Positions 1 to 9,483 are shown, counted from the stretch's first letter. The stretch: 64,000 nt of DNA from an uncultured Lachnospiraceae bacterium (GCA_934339365.1 CAKRHW010000001.1:372001-436000); one strand, 5' to 3'. The notes: generated by a model not told the origin, from the letters alone. A program made the numbers and translations.

Positions 1-403
1 TAAAAGTGGCATAATACTGTTCTGATTTTAACTTTTCTTTTCGCTCCTGACGGAATGGATCATCTTTTTTCACAGTCTTTTGAATCGTCTGTCGATATAC
101 AAGTTCCTTAATAATCAATATCATTCCTACAATAATAAAGATTGCAGGTAATATTAATTTACGAATTGACTGATAATCCAATAACGATTTTACAGGTGGC
201 AAAAACATAAATCCAATCATTGCTCCAATTAGATTTGCAACTGTAATTCCATTTGAAATAATATTACTGATGCATGGAAGCAAAATAATCAATGCCCACC
301 ATGCACCAATCCGGAAATCCCAATTCCAAAAAAGATTTCCCATATAACATATTCCAATCACAATGAGTGCTATTCCCCAAAAAATGTTTGTCTTCTTTTT
401 CAT
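1..403 (-). CDS. Partial small membrane protein (LiaF/LiaI-like transmembrane region)
   Basis: The frame runs from an ATG at 403 (AAAGGAG 9 bases upstream) off the left edge, so the C-terminus is missing. About 134 residues are visible. The N-terminus has paired hydrophobic segments (FWGIALIVIGICYMG, then WWALIILLPCI), a glycine-containing hydrophobic hairpin around residues 55-70, another membrane segment (LILPAIFIIVGMILI), and then a charged basic tail. This is the layout of the LiaF/LiaI-like transmembrane region found in envelope-stress sensor partners. I assign the fold class only; the function of this copy is unknown. Confidence 0.6.
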   Translation of the reverse strand, partial: MKKKTNIFWGIALIVIGICYMGNLFWNWDFRIGAWWALIILLPCISNIISNGITVANLIGAMIGFMFLPPVKSLLDYQSIRKLILPAIFIIVGMILIIKELVYRQTIQKTVKKDDPFRQERKEKLKSEQYYATF

Positions 404-499
404 AACATATCGCTCCTTTGCTATTCATTGCTAGTCGTTTCTTCTATGTTACCCACTCATATGTGCTTTTACAAGTTACAAATGTCACAATGTCCCAGA

Positions 500-3400
500 C
501 TAAAAATGATTCTCTTTCAATATTCTTAACGACTTATTTTTACCTCGTCTGAATAATTTTCTAAAAAATCTCTTAAGTCCTTTTCCTTCTGCTTTATCAA
601 TTGCATCATTTATAATTGTTTCAATATTCTCTTTTTCTAATCCATGGTTTCTTCCATATTCCTGATCAATCTTTGCAAATAATGCCAGGGTTCCCATTTC
701 ATCTACCGTATATCCTTTTCCCTTTGCATATGCTTTTGCGTACGCAACCCATTCATTAATATCATATTCTTTAATCACAATAATATTATTGAACATATTT
801 TCTATATTCGGATGTGTTTCAATCAAACGATCCATTGTCGTTTTTTCATCTTCTAAGACAATGATCATTTCATCCGTATATCCTTCGAATGCATTTACTA
901 ACTGCATCCACATACTTCGATTAATTACACCTGCATTTTCAATAATCAAATCGCTTCCAAGTAATTTAGGCATTGCCGCCATAATTCCTTTTTTATTAAT
1001 GATCACTCCATTTACTTTTGCAATCTTTCTTCCTTTTCTTCCCCGCTCACGATTTGCAATTTTTATAATGTCAATGGCAAGAGTTGTTTTTCCGCTCTTT
1101 TTCTCTCCTACAATCATGACATTATTTGTTTTTGAAGTGCCATCGTGTGCAAATTTTTCCCTTAAATTATAAATCGTTTTTGCCAGTGCATGCTCCATGC
1201 CCGGAATAGATAAAAACTGCTCAAATACGGGTTTATATTCGTCTTGCAAATAATATCTTCCTTCTTCTGGAGTCTCCGGTATGTCAAAATCTTCTATTCC
1301 CACTTCTTGCGCCTCTTCGTCTTTCTTGTTCTCTAAATCTTCTACCAGTTTGAGAACTTCATCTATGTCATCAGTTGCTTTTTCTTTCCTTTTCTGTTCA
1401 AGAATCTTCAATTCTTCTTCATTCATCAAGTCTAGAATTCCAAGTTCGACAACATCATCCTCATTTTCCATCATTTCTTTATCCACCACTACTTTAGGAT
1501 CTTCAAATTCTTTTCTTTCATCAATTGCAACTAAGTCTTCTGGTTGCTGAATTTCAAGATTTCCTTCTGCGTCGGCTTCAAGTTTTACTTGTGTTTTGTC
1601 CTCTTTTACAACAGGTTCTTCTGTCTGACTTTCCTGCTCCTGTTTCTCTTCTTCTCTTTTGACATCCTTTTTAGAACTTGTTTCTGTTTCTTTTATTTCT
1701 GTCTCTGCTTCTCTCTCTTTTTCCGCCTCATTTGACGCTGGAATTGTCTCATTAACAACTCCCATTGCTTTGCTTACAGTATCACTTTTTAAAATTCCTC
1801 TGGCTTCATATTCTTTCAAAACCTCATTAATCGAAATTTGTCCCGTAATCTGTTTCTCTACCATACTTTGTTCACCTGGCAGATCTAATTTCATCTGCCC
1901 GCTTCCCTCTATATGATACATCGGATCTAAATCAGCTTTCGGTTTGTGAACTTCCTTCTCACCCTTTGTTTCTTCTTGTTTTCCTTTTAATTTCAGATTC
2001 GAAGGGATTTCTCCTACCGTTTCAAAAACATCACTATCCTCTTCTGCCTCTGAATTTTTTTCTTTCTTTTCCGGCAAATCTGCTCTGTTAAATCCGGTCT
2101 CTTCTAATACAGCTGCTTCTTCTGCCTTTTCCTCTAAAACATTCTTTAAATGATTTGCCAGCTTATCTGCTTCTTCTGCTTTCTTTGCTGCTTCTTCTTT
2201 CTCTTTTGCTTCTTTAATCGGTGCAATTGTTTTTGCAATTTCAAATGCTTTTTTTAAAGAACCTTTTCTTTTCTTTTTCTTTTCTTTTTTAACAATATCG
2301 GCAACCGAAACTTCTTCCTGCATCATATCAGAATTCTCTGGTATTTCTGCTGGCTGTTCTGATATTTCTGTTTTCTGTTCTTCTATCTCTGCTTTTTGTT
2401 CTGGTTGTTCTTGTGTATCTAATACAGTTTCTGGTTCTTTGATATTTTCTTCTGTCTTTTGTTCTTTATTCTCTGGCACCTCTGGTTTTATATCTTCTGT
2501 CACAGAATTTTTTTCAGAATTTTCAGGGTTGAGGGGTTGAGCCTCTGGTTCTATCTTCTTTGGTTGTTCTGCTTCTGGCTTTTTTGGTTCCTCAGATTCA
2601 ACTGGTTTTACCTGCTCTTCTTTTGGTGTCATATAATCATCTAAATTAAAACTTGCAGTCTCAAAAACAATATCAGAAGTCAGAAAACGCGAAGTATCAT
2701 CAAACCGCTCTTTCTTATCTTCCTGTTCATTTTTCTCTTCTTCCATAATGTCTTCCATGCTTTTTGCAAGTTGTTCCTGCATCTCCATTTCTGACAAAAG
2801 AGAATCATTATAAACACTTACTTCTGGTTCTACATCCATAACATCTGACTGCTTTATTTCAGATGCATCTGGCTCTTTCGACAGTTGTTTCTTATTTTCA
2901 AGATAGGTCTGTTTTTCTTTCTCTTCCTGTTGTTTTTTCTGTCTTTCTTTTTCCTGCTGATACTGCATCTCCTGACGTTCTTTTCTCGTCATCTTAGCTA
3001 AGCGCAGTGCTTCTTCCTGTGATTTTGTAAGCGGTGTAATCTGCTGTTTCAATTCAAGAGCTTCTGTGACATATTTTCCTTCACTAAACCACAGATAAAT
3101 CTCATCACAGATATCAACGCAGTTTGCATAGTCACCCACTTGTGCATAAAGTACAGCCAGTTCATAAGCCCAGTAATCATCCATGTCTTCTTCAATAAAA
3201 GTCTTTAAAATATCAATTAACTTTGTCTTATCAACACCTGCTGCTTTACTAATCTCGTATTGTAAAATATACTTCCCATTATCACGTGGTGCCATATCAA
3301 TGAAATCCAGATAAAATTCTTTTGCTTCTTCTAATTCATTATTCTTTACACAAATCAGACTTAATTTGTAAGCAATCTGGCGACCTAATGGAGTTCTTTC

Positions 3401-3601
3401 ATATGCAATTAATAAAAGTTCCTTTGCTCTGTCATACTCGCCTATTTTTTCGTAAACTTCAGCTGCCAGCGTAATCATCATATTTTTCTTGCATTTGCCC
3501 CAGTCAATCTCATCTGCAATCTCCGCTGCACCCTGATAGTTCTCATCTTTCACCAGTTGCTTTATTTCATCTAATTTCAAATTCATTTCATATTTGTCCA
3601 A
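500..3601 (-). CDS. TPR-like / acidic linker / AAA ATPase protein, 1033 aa
   Basis: This is a three-part protein. Residues 1-200 are helical and TPR-like, with repeats such as EVYEKIGEYDRAKELLLIAYE. Residues about 205-780 are a very long Glu/Lys/Pro-rich low-complexity linker. Residues about 790-1010 form an ATPase domain with Walker A GEKKSGKTT, a Walker B-like LIIENAG and a later VLEDEKTTM segment, recalling the CbxX/SpoVK branch of AAA proteins. The C-terminus is basic (LKRFFRKLFRRGKNK), possibly membrane- or nucleic-acid-binding. The start is TTG at 3601, because GGAGGA at 3607-3612 is correctly spaced for it, whereas the first ATG five codons in is too far away. It lies 96 bases after recR on the same strand. 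Cellular role unknown; similar architectures are familiar to me from Lachnospiraceae only. Confidence 0.75.
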   Translation of the reverse strand: MDKYEMNLKLDEIKQLVKDENYQGAAEIADEIDWGKCKKNMMITLAAEVYEKIGEYDRAKELLLIAYERTPLGRQIAYKLSLICVKNNELEEAKEFYLDFIDMAPRDNGKYILQYEISKAAGVDKTKLIDILKTFIEEDMDDYWAYELAVLYAQVGDYANCVDICDEIYLWFSEGKYVTEALELKQQITPLTKSQEEALRLAKMTRKERQEMQYQQEKERQKKQQEEKEKQTYLENKKQLSKEPDASEIKQSDVMDVEPEVSVYNDSLLSEMEMQEQLAKSMEDIMEEEKNEQEDKKERFDDTSRFLTSDIVFETASFNLDDYMTPKEEQVKPVESEEPKKPEAEQPKKIEPEAQPLNPENSEKNSVTEDIKPEVPENKEQKTEENIKEPETVLDTQEQPEQKAEIEEQKTEISEQPAEIPENSDMMQEEVSVADIVKKEKKKKRKGSLKKAFEIAKTIAPIKEAKEKEEAAKKAEEADKLANHLKNVLEEKAEEAAVLEETGFNRADLPEKKEKNSEAEEDSDVFETVGEIPSNLKLKGKQEETKGEKEVHKPKADLDPMYHIEGSGQMKLDLPGEQSMVEKQITGQISINEVLKEYEARGILKSDTVSKAMGVVNETIPASNEAEKEREAETEIKETETSSKKDVKREEEKQEQESQTEEPVVKEDKTQVKLEADAEGNLEIQQPEDLVAIDERKEFEDPKVVVDKEMMENEDDVVELGILDLMNEEELKILEQKRKEKATDDIDEVLKLVEDLENKKDEEAQEVGIEDFDIPETPEEGRYYLQDEYKPVFEQFLSIPGMEHALAKTIYNLREKFAHDGTSKTNNVMIVGEKKSGKTTLAIDIIKIANRERGRKGRKIAKVNGVIINKKGIMAAMPKLLGSDLIIENAGVINRSMWMQLVNAFEGYTDEMIIVLEDEKTTMDRLIETHPNIENMFNNIIVIKEYDINEWVAYAKAYAKGKGYTVDEMGTLALFAKIDQEYGRNHGLEKENIETIINDAIDKAEGKGLKRFFRKLFRRGKNKSLRILKENHF

Positions 3602-3697
3602 GATAATCCTCCATTCTTCGCCCGCTTATTCTTACCGTTTTTTTATTCATTATCTATATCGATTACATAATGTGTCCCAAGGTCAGACACTGTAATC

Positions 3698-4294
3698 TTA
3701 TATTTGTGTTCGTCCTTCTAATGCTCTTAGCAAAGTTACCTCATCAATATTTTCAAGGTCACCACCTACAGGGACCCCGCTGGCAATTCTTGTCACCTTA
3801 ATTCCTGTTGGTTTAATCAGTTTGCTAAGATACATCGCTGTGGTTTCTCCTTCTACACTGGAATTTGTAGCAATAATAACTTCTTCCACATCTCCCTTTA
3901 ATCTTTCGATTAATTCTTTAATCTTAATATCATTTACACCAATCCCTAACATCGGTGAAATTGCACCATGTAGAACATGATAGACACCTTCGTATTTACC
4001 GGTTTTCTCATATGCTGCTAAATCTCTTGTATTTTCTACCACCATAATTTCTTTATGATTTCTCTTCGGGCTGGCACAAATAGGACATAATTCCTGGTCC
4101 GTAAGGGTATAACATTCCGAACAATAACGGACCTTTTCTCTTGCTGTCAAAATGGTATGGGCAAGGCTTTCTACCTGTTCTTTTGGCATATTAATAATAT
4201 GAAATGCCAATCTGCCAGCAGTCTTTGCTCCAACCCCTGGCAGTCTTGATAATTCTTCAATTAAATTATTTACATAACCACTATAGTAATCCAT
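3698..4294 (-). CDS. recR: Recombination mediator RecR
   Basis: RecR works with RecO/RecF to load RecA on gapped DNA during recombinational repair. The 198 residues match the family length. Visible in order: a helix-hairpin-helix start (LSRLPGVGAKTAGRLAFHI), a four-Cys zinc finger (CSECYTLTDQELCPIC), a Toprim domain (MVVENTRDLAAYE) and the conserved end region IASGVPVGGDLENIDE. It is the third gene of a dnaX-ybaB-recR set, the standard Firmicutes order, starting 33 bases after ybaB. Confidence 0.97.
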   Translation of the reverse strand: MDYYSGYVNNLIEELSRLPGVGAKTAGRLAFHIINMPKEQVESLAHTILTAREKVRYCSECYTLTDQELCPICASPKRNHKEIMVVENTRDLAAYEKTGKYEGVYHVLHGAISPMLGIGVNDIKIKELIERLKGDVEEVIIATNSSVEGETTAMYLSKLIKPTGIKVTRIASGVPVGGDLENIDEVTLLRALEGRTQI

Positions 4295-4327
4295 GCGGCT
4301 TTTTCGCTCCTTCTACAGCAAAGCTTA

Positions 4328-4675
4328 TTAGAATGGGAAACCTCCTCCTAATCCACCTGTAATCTTTGCCATGCTATTCGTGCTTTCTTCTTCCATCTGT
4401 CTGAAAGCTTCATTTGTTGCAGCCATGATTAAATCTTCTAACATCTCAATATCATCTGGATCCACAACTTCTTCTGCTAATTTAACCTTTGTAATCTCTT
4501 TCTTTCCTGAAACAGTAACGGATACTGCACCGCCTCCTGCTGTTGCAGTATATTCTTTTTCTTCTAATGCCTTCGTCGTTTCTTCCATCTGTCTTTGCAT
4601 CTTCTGTGCCTGTTTCATTAAATTCTGCATATTACCAGGCATTGCTCCTCCTGGAAATCCTCCTCGTCTAGCCAT
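4328..4675 (-). CDS. YbaB/EbfC nucleoid-associated protein
   Basis: A 115-residue member of the YbaB/EbfC family, small dimeric DNA-binding proteins that associate with the nucleoid. The N-terminus is Gly/Met-rich (MARRGGFPGGAMPGNMQNL), followed by the family helix LMKQAQKMQRQMEE, the strand region VSVTVSGKKEITKVKL and a C-terminal helix with EDLIMAATNEA. It abuts dnaX (dnaX stops at 4676), so the two are probably translationally coupled. Its place between dnaX and recR is the classic one. Confidence 0.95.
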   Translation of the reverse strand: MARRGGFPGGAMPGNMQNLMKQAQKMQRQMEETTKALEEKEYTATAGGGAVSVTVSGKKEITKVKLAEEVVDPDDIEMLEDLIMAATNEAFRQMEEESTNSMAKITGGLGGGFPF

Positions 4676-6265
4676 CTAAAAGTCCTCCTCTTTAATATCC
4701 ATATGAATTCTTTTTGTTACTTCGGTGTATTTATCTGCAAAATCTGCCTGATTTTCTAAATACATAACCCGAAAATTAATTTCTTTTCCTGTTGTCTCAC
4801 CAATGATCGTACTCATAATACCGATGTTCTTCTCTGTATTCACTGCTTCGTACAACATTTTATCTGAAAACACTGCTAACAGTGTATTCTCTCCATCTAC
4901 GGAAAATCGTGCTTTTTGAAAAGCTCTCCTGACTAAATGGCCGATTCTCTCTTCAATCAGTCCATCCATCTGTGCCCAATGTTCTACTACATACTGTACA
5001 TCTTTTGGTACAGCAGCCTGTAATGGTTTCTTCTGTACCGTTTTTTGTACGGGCTCAGGATTTTTTTCAACGTTATCATTATAATGGGAATTTGGATTTA
5101 TAACAAGACCATTTTCTATCTTTTTCTCTAAATCTTGCATTCTCTGCATCAAAGAAGATAGATTTTGCTCCATTGCAGGCTTTGTCATTTTAATGACTGC
5201 AATTTCAAGCAGAATTCTTTTCGATGTCGAATATTTCATCTGATTCGACAATTCAGAAAAAATACGAATATAACGAATGAGTTCCACCTCAGATACGGAT
5301 CGGCTCTCTTCTTTCATCTCTTCTACCCGCTCTGCCGACGCATCAATAAAATCCTCAATCTCATCATCTCCATTTTTTACAAGCAGAAGATTACGCAGAT
5401 ACCAGGTCATGTCAATCACAAACTGCCCAAGTTCTCTTCCCGACATTACCAGCTCTTCTATAATATGGATGGAAGAAGTAACATCCTTTTGCATAATGCT
5501 GCCAAACAGTCTTCCAAATACTTCTGTATCTACGGCACCTAACACCTCTAAGACATTCTCGTATGTGACTTTCTGACCCAGATAAAAAGCGATGCACTGG
5601 TCTAACAGACTTAATGCATCACGCATGGAACCATCTGCCATCTTCGCTATATAACGCAGTGCTTTTGGTTCTGCTTCGATCTGTTCTTTTGCCATCAGAT
5701 CTGACAGCTGGTTCGAAATCTGTTCAATGGAAATTCGTTTAAAATCATATCTCTGGCATCTCGACAGAATCGTAATGGGAATCTTATGAACTTCTGTCGT
5801 TGCTAATATGAAAATAACGTATTCCGGTGGTTCCTCTAATGTCTTTAGTAAAGCATTAAACGCCCCGATTGAGAGCATATGCACCTCATCAATAATATAA
5901 ACCTTGTATTTTCCTTCTGTAGGATGATACTGCACCTCTTCTCTGATCTGACGAATATTATCAACGCCATTATTACTTGCAGCATCAATTTCGATTACAT
6001 TCATAGATGCAAGCGATGCAATACTCCTGCATGTGGGGCATTCATTACAGGGGCTTCCGTCTATGGGATGTTCACAATTCACCGCTTTTGCAAAAACCTT
6101 TGCCACGCTCGTCTTACCGGTTCCTCTTGTTCCCGTAAACAGATAGGCATGTCCGATTCGTTCTGCTTTTATCTGATTTTTTAATGTTGTTACAATATGG
6201 TCCTGCCCTTTTACTTCTTCAAAAGTAGTCGGGCGGAACTTTCTATATAATGCCGTATAGGACAT
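4676..6265 (-). CDS. dnaX: DNA polymerase III subunit gamma/tau
   Basis: Clamp-loader ATPase subunit of the replisome. The 529 residues carry the N-terminal AAA+ module: YRKFRPTTFEEVKGQ at the start, Walker A GTRGTGKTS, a zinc-binding cluster (CNECPTC), Walker B DEVHMLS and sensor LATTEVHKIP. The C-terminal third, tau-like, is variable and carries the polymerase/helicase contacts in the family. I saw no convincing programmed frameshift site, so only the long form is annotated. pfk ends 32 bases upstream with no terminator between them, so read-through from the pfk promoter is possible. Confidence 0.97.
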   Translation of the reverse strand: MSYTALYRKFRPTTFEEVKGQDHIVTTLKNQIKAERIGHAYLFTGTRGTGKTSVAKVFAKAVNCEHPIDGSPCNECPTCRSIASLASMNVIEIDAASNNGVDNIRQIREEVQYHPTEGKYKVYIIDEVHMLSIGAFNALLKTLEEPPEYVIFILATTEVHKIPITILSRCQRYDFKRISIEQISNQLSDLMAKEQIEAEPKALRYIAKMADGSMRDALSLLDQCIAFYLGQKVTYENVLEVLGAVDTEVFGRLFGSIMQKDVTSSIHIIEELVMSGRELGQFVIDMTWYLRNLLLVKNGDDEIEDFIDASAERVEEMKEESRSVSEVELIRYIRIFSELSNQMKYSTSKRILLEIAVIKMTKPAMEQNLSSLMQRMQDLEKKIENGLVINPNSHYNDNVEKNPEPVQKTVQKKPLQAAVPKDVQYVVEHWAQMDGLIEERIGHLVRRAFQKARFSVDGENTLLAVFSDKMLYEAVNTEKNIGIMSTIIGETTGKEINFRVMYLENQADFADKYTEVTKRIHMDIKEEDF

Positions 6266-6297
6266 AACCCTCTAACCGACCTTTCTATTTCTTTCTT

Positions 6298-7374
6298 TTA
6301 TTCATCTCCGAAGCTGATTCCTAATAACTTTGCTTCTTTGACAATCGAAGAATCCGGCTGAACCATCTTTAACTTTCCAGCCACTTCTTCTAATGGAACA
6401 GCAACAATTTCATTGTTGACTAACCCTACCATTTTGCCATACTCTTTCTTCAAAATCAACTCCGCTGCTGCTGCACCGAAACGGCTTGACAGTACGCGGT
6501 CATATGGGCATGGGCTTCCTCCACGCTGCGTATGTCCCGGAATTGTAACTCTTACTTCCTGTCCGGTAAGCTGCTGGATCTGATATCCTACCTGATAAGA
6601 GATTGACGGAAATGCTTCATTTAATCGTTTGGCTTTTAATTCTTTTTTCTTTAATGCAGCATCCTCTTTCGAAATAGCACCTTCTGCCACCGCAAGAATA
6701 GAAAAACGCTTTCCCTCTTCCTGTCTCTTTCTTAACGCATCCGCAACCTTTTGAATATCATAAGGGATCTCAGGAATCAGAATAACATCTGCACCACCGG
6801 CAATTCCGGCATGCAGTGTCAGCCATCCTACTTTATGTCCCATAACTTCTACAATAAAGACTCTTCCATGAGAAGCAGCTGTTGTATGAATACAATCTAT
6901 GGCATTTGTCGCAATATTTACTGCACTCTGGAATCCAAAAGTCATATCCGTTCCCCACAAATCATTATCTATGGTTTTAGGAAGAGATACAACATTTAAT
7001 CCCTCTTCTCTTAACAGATTTGCTGTCTTTTGTGTTCCGTTTCCACCAAGAATAACTAAACAGTCTAAACCAAGCTTTGCATAAGTGTTTTTCATAGCCT
7101 CCACTTTATCCATGCCATTCTCATCTGGTTTTCTCATATATTTAAAAGGCTGTCTGCTTGAACCGATAATTGTTCCACCCTGTGTTAAAATTCCGGAAAA
7201 ATCATCTGGTTCCATTGTTTTATACTTCTCATACATCAGTCCATGATATCCATTCAAAAAACCGATAATTTCAACTTCGCTGCCTAATGCACGATACAGG
7301 CTTTTTGCAACACCTCTCATGGTTGCATTTAAACTCTGACAATCTCCACCACTTGTAAGCATACCAATCCTCAT
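6298..7374 (-). CDS. pfkA: 6-phosphofructokinase
   Basis: Phosphorylates fructose 6-phosphate to fructose 1,6-bisphosphate in glycolysis. The 358 residues begin MRIGMLTSGGDCQSLNA. The open frame continues upstream, but GGAGG at 7381-7385 sits six bases before this ATG, which fixes the start. The phosphoryl-donor signature is mixed: GGNGT has Gly where ATP enzymes do (and Asn for the usual Asp before it), while PKTIDND has the Lys common in PPi-dependent and group III enzymes. ATP use is more likely, but PPi cannot be excluded by eye. Substrate motifs VEVMGHKVGW and PGHTQRGGSP are intact. It lies downstream of the SRP RNA gene and has its own promoter. Confidence 0.93.
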   Translation of the reverse strand: MRIGMLTSGGDCQSLNATMRGVAKSLYRALGSEVEIIGFLNGYHGLMYEKYKTMEPDDFSGILTQGGTIIGSSRQPFKYMRKPDENGMDKVEAMKNTYAKLGLDCLVILGGNGTQKTANLLREEGLNVVSLPKTIDNDLWGTDMTFGFQSAVNIATNAIDCIHTTAASHGRVFIVEVMGHKVGWLTLHAGIAGGADVILIPEIPYDIQKVADALRKRQEEGKRFSILAVAEGAISKEDAALKKKELKAKRLNEAFPSISYQVGYQIQQLTGQEVRVTIPGHTQRGGSPCPYDRVLSSRFGAAAAELILKKEYGKMVGLVNNEIVAVPLEEVAGKLKMVQPDSSIVKEAKLLGISFGDE

Positions 7375-7458
7375 AAAAGACCTCCATTCCAGAACATTTT
7401 TGTTCCTGCTTTTCTTTTTTACAAATGTGCCAGATAATATTTCTGGCAATACTTTTTT

Positions 7459-7487
7459 ATTATATCAGTATTTGAATGATACGTCAG
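7459..7487 (-). promoter_or_regulatory. Promoter of the pfk-dnaX region
   Basis: On the minus strand CTGACG (7482-7487) is followed after 17 bases by a perfect TATAAT (7459-7464). The leader between it and the pfk start contains two short inverted repeats (CCAGA/TCTGG and GAACA/TGTTC) whose role is unknown. Confidence 0.6.
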
Positions 7488-7527
7488 CTAATTTAATTAA
7501 AAAACTTTGTATATCAAAAAACAATGC

Positions 7528-7545
7528 AAAAAAAGAGCCTCTCTT
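7528..7545 (-). terminator. Probable terminator of the SRP RNA
   Basis: On the minus strand AAGAG-AGG-CTCTT is followed by a T run, just past the SRP RNA 3' end. The stem is short (5 bp), so it is moderate evidence only. Confidence 0.45.
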
Positions 7546-7587
7546 ATGAATGAAAAACTCTTCCTAAAATAAATTCTATTATTATTA

Positions 7588-7856
7588 ACTCCGTGCGCTC
7601 TGCTTTGTCTATTCACCATAGACGTTACCTCTACAGTTAACTCAATCCAGGCACCCTTACGACACACAGAAGGTTTTACTTAGTGCTGCTTCATTCCTGA
7701 CCTGACACGATTCGTAAATTCCTGTTGCGTAAGACCCAAACATCAACGCCACTTATAAAGGGCAGCTCTACAATAAAATATCCGAGGCAGAACATCACCC
7801 TTGCTAGAGCGGATTGCAAGTACAGGGCACCGCTATCTCCCCGGCTGCACGGAAAC
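7588..7856 (-). ncRNA. ffs: Large signal recognition particle RNA (Bacillus type)
   Basis: About 270 nt on the minus strand. The 5' part has the Alu-domain segment with GCCGGGGAGATAGCGGTGCC and the paired CCTGTA. The S-domain has the conserved Ffh-binding helix with GTCAGGTCAGGAATGAAGCA followed by GCACTAAGT, and later GTAAGGGTGCCTGG. The 5' CCGTGC pairs with the 3' GCACGG and closes the long rod. Length and layout match the B. subtilis scRNA rather than the 4.5S form. Its position between tadA and dnaX is the expected one, although pfk is interposed here. The ends are estimated from the closing helix. Confidence 0.93.
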
Positions 7857-7968
7857 TTTTTGACATCATACTACCACAATCATAATTAATTCTGATATAC
7901 GTATCTGCATATAGGCAAACACGAATATTATAGATTGTACAATATTCTCTTTCTTTTGTAAACCCTTT

Positions 7969-8454
7969 CTAAAGATTTTTTTCTTCCTTTTTTCTATTTC
8001 GCAATTCTTTAAAAAAATCTTTTAACATCTCAGAACATTCCTCTTCTAAGATTCCTTTTTCTACTATTACCTGATGATTAAATTCTTTTACATCTAACAA
8101 ATTAAGGATGGATCCGGCACATCCGGCTTTAGGATTCATGGCTCCTATATAGACTTTCCGAATCCTGCTCTGAACGATAGCACCTGCACACATCTGACAA
8201 GGTTCTAATGTAATATACATCTCACAATCATCTAACCGCCAGTCATTTAATTTTTTACTGGCCTTTCGAATTGCATTCAGTTCTGCATGTGATAATGTAT
8301 TTTTATCTGTCATTCTGCGGTTATACCCTCTTCCGATTACCTGATCCTTATAAACAATAACACATCCAATCGGAACTTCTCCTATTGACCATGCCTTTTT
8401 TGCCTGTACAATTGCCTGTCTCATAAATCTTTCTTCTCTTGTCATTTTCTTCAT
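7969..8454 (-). CDS. tadA: tRNA-specific adenosine-34 deaminase TadA
   Basis: Converts A34 to inosine in tRNA-Arg(ACG). The 161 residues carry the cytidine-deaminase-fold zinc site: HAELNAI (His ligand and catalytic Glu) and the PCQMCAGAI cysteine pair. The N-terminus (FMRQAIVQAKKAWSIGEVPIGCV) is typical of TadA. The C-terminus is Lys/Arg-rich. It lies directly upstream of the SRP RNA on the same strand. Confidence 0.95.
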   Translation of the reverse strand: MKKMTREERFMRQAIVQAKKAWSIGEVPIGCVIVYKDQVIGRGYNRRMTDKNTLSHAELNAIRKASKKLNDWRLDDCEMYITLEPCQMCAGAIVQSRIRKVYIGAMNPKAGCAGSILNLLDVKEFNHQVIVEKGILEEECSEMLKDFFKELRNRKKEEKNL

Positions 8455-8476
8455 TATTCATCCTGCCTGTTATTTT

Positions 8477-9334
8477 TTATCCTATACTGCGACACCAGTA
8501 CCCAATCTGATCTTTTTCTGACATTTTGACATATTTTTTAAAACCAAACATATCTGCCATCATGCGCTCATTTTTATGATAATTTCCCGGTACACCAATA
8601 ATATACCTTTTTTCCTTTTCCTGTTTCATTTTTCCAAGAATAATATATTGATATTGATAAAATCCATGAAGCAAAAAGCTGTTACTTACTAATTGCCCCT
8701 GTTTTCCATCTAATTTTTGTAAATCTTCCAGACATACTTTTATATATTCTACCTCATGATCCTCATCCATGTAAAGTTTATTTTCACCTTCTTTATTTCC
8801 AAAGTATTCCCACCATGCTTTTTTCTTTTCCTCCTGTTTTACAACAGAAACAGTGGGCTCTTCTTTTTTTTCTTCTATGTATTCTGCTGCAGTTACTTCA
8901 CTGACACTTTGTTTTATTTCTTTTTCTGTTTCTTTATTTTCTTCCTGCTTTTTCTCTTCTACCATTTCTTTTCGTTTCCAGTCACACCGAAATGAATAAA
9001 ATCCACCTTCCCCTTTCACAGTAATTCCATTCATCTCGTCAAAACAATGTTTCGAAGATTCTATATTGTTTTCATTTAAAATCGTTTTGAAAAAAGCCTG
9101 ATGTACCAGAGGACGTAGTTTCCCAATTTTAACCATATGTTCTGTTTCCTCTGCTTCCTTCCGATCTAAATAAACAGATAAACTTTCTTCTGTACATTCT
9201 TCAGGTATTTTCAAACTAATCGATATTTTACATTTTCCATCTCTCACGCCTATTTTTGCAAATCCAACATTTCGACTTTTCATATCCCCACAATACATAT
9301 AAATATAAGAAATAATCCTCTTATAATCGTTCAT
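8477..9334 (-). CDS. Lachnospiraceae-type protein of unknown function, two conserved blocks
   Basis: 285 residues from the ATG at 9334, chosen because AAGGAG lies five bases before it; an upstream in-frame start at 9358 lacks a site. The N-terminal block (RIISYIYMYCGDMKSRNVGFAKIGVR) and the C-terminal block (SFLLHGFYQYQYIILGK, then YIIGVPGNYHKNERMMADMFGF) are conserved in look. They are joined by an acidic Lys/Glu-rich linker at about residues 125-195. I recognise the pattern from Lachnospiraceae genomes but know no function. No signal peptide or membrane span is visible. It lies 22 bases upstream of tadA on the same strand, so the two are probably co-transcribed. Confidence 0.7.
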   Translation of the reverse strand: MNDYKRIISYIYMYCGDMKSRNVGFAKIGVRDGKCKISISLKIPEECTEESLSVYLDRKEAEETEHMVKIGKLRPLVHQAFFKTILNENNIESSKHCFDEMNGITVKGEGGFYSFRCDWKRKEMVEEKKQEENKETEKEIKQSVSEVTAAEYIEEKKEEPTVSVVKQEEKKKAWWEYFGNKEGENKLYMDEDHEVEYIKVCLEDLQKLDGKQGQLVSNSFLLHGFYQYQYIILGKMKQEKEKRYIIGVPGNYHKNERMMADMFGFKKYVKMSEKDQIGYWCRSIG

Positions 9335-9439
9335 ACATACTCCTTTCTTTTTCTCCACCTGTATTTGGTTTTCTAATCTAGCTTTTTTTAAGCCTTCTTT
9401 ATTCTATGTATGAACACTTGAAAATAGAACTGTTTTCGT

Positions 9440-9480
9440 AAAAAAAGAGCCAGCGAACTTTAAGCCCGCTAACTCTTTTC
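9440..9480 (-). terminator. Terminator after the GH18 gene
   Basis: On the minus strand AAGAG-TTAGCG ... CGCTGG-CTCTT is followed by seven T. The complementary flank is also T-rich, so it could act in both directions. Confidence 0.75.
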
Positions 9481-9483
9481 TTT

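Noticed and set aside
4676..6265. Programmed frameshift producing a short gamma subunit from dnaX
   Set aside because: An A7 run exists in the C-terminal part, but no slippery heptamer with a nearby stem-loop was convincing.
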